DNA of 7,200 bases. It comes from Chloroflexi bacterium UBA4733 (GTDB taxonomy: Bacteria > Chloroflexota > UBA4733). Both the position numbers and the translations under genes were made by a program. The stretch lies in assembly GCA_002404055.1 (NCBI GenBank), contig DHIZ01000359.1, positions 4,994-12,193 of the forward strand. The letters are read 5' to 3'. Shown here piece after piece: positions 4,764-7,200 of this stretch. The number at the start of each line of letters is the position of its first letter. The first letter of the stretch is position 1. The notes under the pieces are model-generated. The model made no database searches and was not told where the DNA came from. It was given only the letters and a program-made list of their open reading frames with translations.

Positions 4764-6692
4764 GTGATCCCGGCCACCAAACTGACCCGCCGTAGTGCCC
4801 TGCGCATGCTGTCTCTCTCCGCTGCCGTCTCCATCCTTGCCGCCTGCTCCCAATCTTCGCCGGCTGCCACCACGGGCAGCACTGCGGCGGCGCCTCCTGT
4901 CACTCAGGCAGCACCGACTACCGCGTCCGCGACCACTGCGCCGGCAGCCACCAGTGCCGGCTCCGCAGCAAGCACAGCGGCAGCGACCTCGACGGCTGCA
5001 ACATCAGTATCCACAGCGTCAAGCGCGGCTGCCACGGCTTCGGCAGCGGCTACCTCCAGCTCGGCGGCCCTATCGGCCGCCGGCACGCTCACCACCCCCC
5101 AGGGCCGCACCCTCCCCAAGGATGCCGCCCCGCTAGCCCAGCAGGTCTACTACGAGAGTGCCGCCGAGCCCAAGCACCTCGACGCCGTCCGTGATATTTA
5201 CAGCGCCGGGGTCGTCCTCAACTGGGGCGGCGAGCCGATGCTCCGTCTGGACGAGAACTATCAGATCGTCCCCGCCCTCGCCGAATCCTACAAGGTCGGA
5301 CCCAACGCCGACTACGTCGACTTCGTGCTACGCCAGGACGCCAAATGGAGCGATGGCACGCCGATCACGCCCGAAGATTGGATCTTCACCTTCCAGCACG
5401 CCGCCGATCCCAAGCTTGATAACCCCTGGGCCTTCTTCTACTACCCGGTCAAGGGTGTCCAGGCCTATAAGTCGGGCAAAGGCGCCGTCACCGACATCGG
5501 TGTGGAGAAGATCGACGCCCGCACCGTCCGCATCCACGGCGAAGGCCCCGTCCCCCAACTGCCCGCCCTCATGACCTACCAGGCCTCCATTCCTGCCAAC
5601 AAGGCGCGCGTCGAGAAGGATCCCTTGCACTGGGCGGACACTGTGGACGGCTACGTCTCCTCCGGTCCCTTCAAGCTGACCAGGTGGGACCATAACCAGC
5701 GGCTGGAGTGGGAAATCAACCCCTACTACAACGGCCCGCACAAGGCCGGCGTCCAAAAAGTCGTCCAGTTGATCGGCGCTGCCGGCATCAACCCCTGGCT
5801 GAACAAAGAAGTCGACATCCTCGTGCAAATGGATCCGGCGCCGCTCACCCAGGTACGCGGCGATCCGAAGCTCAAGCCTCTGCTCCATTCCTTCCCTGAC
5901 TTCGAGACGAAGTACGTCTCCTTTGATACGCTGCAACCACCGTATAACAACCTGAAGCTGCGTCAAGCCCTTTCCCACGCAGTCGACCGCGTTCCACTCT
6001 CCCAGCAGGTGCTCCAGGGAACCAACATCCCCGCCTACACAATGCTGCCGCCCGGCTTCCCGGCATATACCACCGCGCTGGATGCTGTCCAGAAGTACGA
6101 CGTGAACAGCGCCAAGTCGCTGCTGGCGGCGGCGGGCTATCCGAACGGCAAGGACGCCTCCGGCAAGCAGCTTGAACTCGTGCTCTACTCCGAGGGCACG
6201 GACGTCAAGGCGCAGTTCCTCCAGGATCAGTGGCAGACCAACCTGGGCGTCAAAGTCACCATCAAGCCGACCGAAGAAACTACCTGGAAGGCCATGCGCA
6301 CCGCCCACACGATGCCCATGTTTATCAACCGCTACGAGTACGACTACATCGACCCCTCCAACCTCCTGACTACCATCTGGAAGAGCACCAGCGCCAAGGG
6401 ATCACCCACCAACTCCTGGAAAAACGACCAGTTCGACCAGTTGGTCACCAGCGCCAGCCACGAGGGGGACACTGCCAAGCGCATCGACCTCTACCAGCAG
6501 GCGGAGAAGGTTCTGGTCGAGGACGTCGGCGGCATCTTCCTTACCCACTTGCTGATCTTCCAGACGTGGTGGCCTTACGTTGCCGGTATCCCGGCCGACA
6601 AGACCGGCAATGTGGCTTTCCACTACCTGGATATCTCGCGCTTCCAAATGTACATGCGGAATGATGTCGATCAGTCCCGTCAGCCGCACTGA
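4764..6692 (+). CDS. Peptide-type ABC transporter substrate-binding lipoprotein (SBP_bac_5)
   Basis: This encodes 642 residues. An N-terminal Tat-like signal, T-R-R-S-A-L-R (8-14), and a hydrophobic stretch lead to a lipobox L-A-A-C with Cys28. A linker of about 75 residues made almost only of Ala, Ser, Thr, Pro and Gly follows, then an SBP_bac_5 domain from about residue 126 to near the end. The family signature is clear in K-W-S-D-G-T-P-I-T-P-E-D-W (194-206). Such proteins sit on the outer face of the membrane and deliver oligopeptides, dipeptides or related solutes to the importer; the ligand here is unknown. GTG 4764 is chosen because AGGAG lies 6 bases upstream and the signal peptide starts there. 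ATG 4647 falls in the promoter -10. The ATPase gene starts 13 bases downstream, with transcription from the promoter at 4623. Confidence 0.93.
   Translation: MIPATKLTRRSALRMLSLSAAVSILAACSQSSPAATTGSTAAAPPVTQAAPTTASATTAPAATSAGSAASTAAATSTAATSVSTASSAAATASAAATSSSAALSAAGTLTTPQGRTLPKDAAPLAQQVYYESAAEPKHLDAVRDIYSAGVVLNWGGEPMLRLDENYQIVPALAESYKVGPNADYVDFVLRQDAKWSDGTPITPEDWIFTFQHAADPKLDNPWAFFYYPVKGVQAYKSGKGAVTDIGVEKIDARTVRIHGEGPVPQLPALMTYQASIPANKARVEKDPLHWADTVDGYVSSGPFKLTRWDHNQRLEWEINPYYNGPHKAGVQKVVQLIGAAGINPWLNKEVDILVQMDPAPLTQVRGDPKLKPLLHSFPDFETKYVSFDTLQPPYNNLKLRQALSHAVDRVPLSQQVLQGTNIPAYTMLPPGFPAYTTALDAVQKYDVNSAKSLLAAAGYPNGKDASGKQLELVLYSEGTDVKAQFLQDQWQTNLGVKVTIKPTEETTWKAMRTAHTMPMFINRYEYDYIDPSNLLTTIWKSTSAKGSPTNSWKNDQFDQLVTSASHEGDTAKRIDLYQQAEKVLVEDVGGIFLTHLLIFQTWWPYVAGIPADKTGNVAFHYLDISRFQMYMRNDVDQSRQPH
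4857..5084 (+). repeat. Low-complexity tract encoding an Ala/Ser/Thr linker
   Basis: About 76 codons encode residues 32-107 of the binding protein. All but four are Ala, Ser, Thr, Pro or Gly; the exceptions are two Val, one Gln and one Leu. There is no exact tandem unit; GCN, ACN and TCN codons are mixed. The tract acts as a flexible tether between the lipidated cysteine and the folded domain. Because the bias is in the first two codon positions, the opposite strand also looks open here, but those frames are shadows. Confidence 0.85.
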
Positions 6693-6705
6693 GCACCAAC
6701 GCCGA

Positions 6706-7200
6706 GTGAAACCCCTGCTACTGGACGTCCGCGACCTGCGCACACACTTCTCCATTGAGGGGAAGACGGTTTACGCTGTGGACGGCGTCTCCTTCCACCT
6801 GGAGCAGGGCGAGGTGCTCGGTCTGGTCGGCGAATCGGGCTGTGGCAAGAGCGTCACCGCCCTTTCCCTCATGCGGCTGATTGAGGAGCCCGGGCGCATC
6901 GTGAGCGGTGAAGTGTTGCTGCATCAGGACGGGACCGTGCGGGACGTGCTGGCCCTGTCACCAGGCGCCTTGCAGCACGTGCGCGGCAATACGATGGCCA
7001 TGATCTTCCAGGACCCCATGACTTCGCTCAATCCGGTGCTGTCGGTCGGCTACCAACTGGCCGAGCCGCTGCGAACCCACCGCCGGCTCTCCCGCCAGGC
7101 CGCCGACAGCGAGGCCGTGCAACTGCTGGCGCGAGTTGGTATCCCTGATGCCGAGCAGCGCTTCCAGGCCTTCCCCCACCAGTTCTCCGGCGGCATGCGC
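6706..7200 (+). CDS. OppD/DppD-type ABC transporter ATP-binding protein (partial)
   Basis: The first 165 codons run off the right edge. Walker A is G-E-S-G-C-G-K-S (42-49), the Q-loop is F-Q-D-P (101-104) with M-T-S-L-N-P typical of the oligopeptide/dipeptide/nickel family, and the signature F-S-G-G-M-R lies at the very end (160-165). Walker B, the H-loop and the oligopeptide C-terminal domain are beyond the window. It powers the importer whose binding protein is encoded just upstream. GTG 6706 gives the usual short lead before L-L-L-D-V-R-D-L. In-frame ATGs at 6661 and 6664 would overlap the upstream gene by about 30 bases and add 14-15 residues. None of the starts has a strong Shine-Dalgarno, so translational coupling to the upstream gene is likely. 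The order binding protein then ATPase, with no permease between, means the permeases must lie further downstream or elsewhere. Confidence 0.93.
   Translation, partial: MKPLLLDVRDLRTHFSIEGKTVYAVDGVSFHLEQGEVLGLVGESGCGKSVTALSLMRLIEEPGRIVSGEVLLHQDGTVRDVLALSPGALQHVRGNTMAMIFQDPMTSLNPVLSVGYQLAEPLRTHRRLSRQAADSEAVQLLARVGIPDAEQRFQAFPHQFSGGMR

Noticed and set aside
4857..5084. Low-complexity tract as a CRISPR array or tandem repeat
   Set aside because: There is no regular unit or spacer pattern; it is simply Ala/Ser/Thr codons of the linker.
5328..6308. Long open frame (326 codons) on the minus strand inside the binding-protein gene
   Set aside because: It is antisense to a clear SBP_bac_5 protein, has no recognisable domain, and is explained by the GC-rich codon bias of the sense gene.

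Overview
The window is GC-rich bacterial DNA with compact genes. It carries a Tat-type lipoprotein substrate-binding protein with a long Ala/Ser/Thr linker, extended -10 promoters, and an unusual Lgt. Together these suggest a Chloroflexota (Thermomicrobia-like) genome. That placement is an inference from gene style; no rRNA or other marker is present.

Layout. Positions 1-512 (minus strand) hold a probable type II toxin-antitoxin pair: an XRE-family regulator with its own promoter and a candidate operator, followed after 2 bases by the first 22 codons of a RelE/ParE-like toxin that runs off the left edge. Positions 518-3321 (minus strand) form one transcription unit, read right to left: an extended -10 promoter, a well-conserved cyclic-di-AMP (ydaO/yuaA-type) riboswitch, a small unrecognised protein with a PsbP/DUF1795-like core, fabH (beta-ketoacyl-ACP synthase III) and lgt (prolipoprotein diacylglyceryl transferase). 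Positions 3393-4658 (minus strand) encode a class-V PLP-dependent aminotransferase of the NifS/CefD-like superfamily. Positions 4623-7200 (plus strand) begin a peptide-type ABC importer operon: a near-consensus sigma-70 promoter, a 105-base leader, the SBP_bac_5 lipoprotein, and the first 165 codons of an OppD/DppD-type ATPase cut by the right edge.

How the parts relate. The riboswitch appears to place fatty-acid initiation (FabH) and lipoprotein lipidation (Lgt) under c-di-AMP control, a link between the second messenger and the cell envelope that I do not know as a standard target set. The ABC substrate-binding protein is itself a lipoprotein and so a natural substrate for an Lgt-type enzyme. 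This Lgt, however, differs from E. coli Lgt at several strongly conserved motifs. The aminotransferase and the ABC operon diverge from one short region, which may mean a shared metabolic role, but nothing in the sequence identifies the substrate.

The main points of interest are the riboswitch and its operon, the Lgt substitutions, a possible AUC start codon for the aminotransferase, and the toxin-antitoxin control region.
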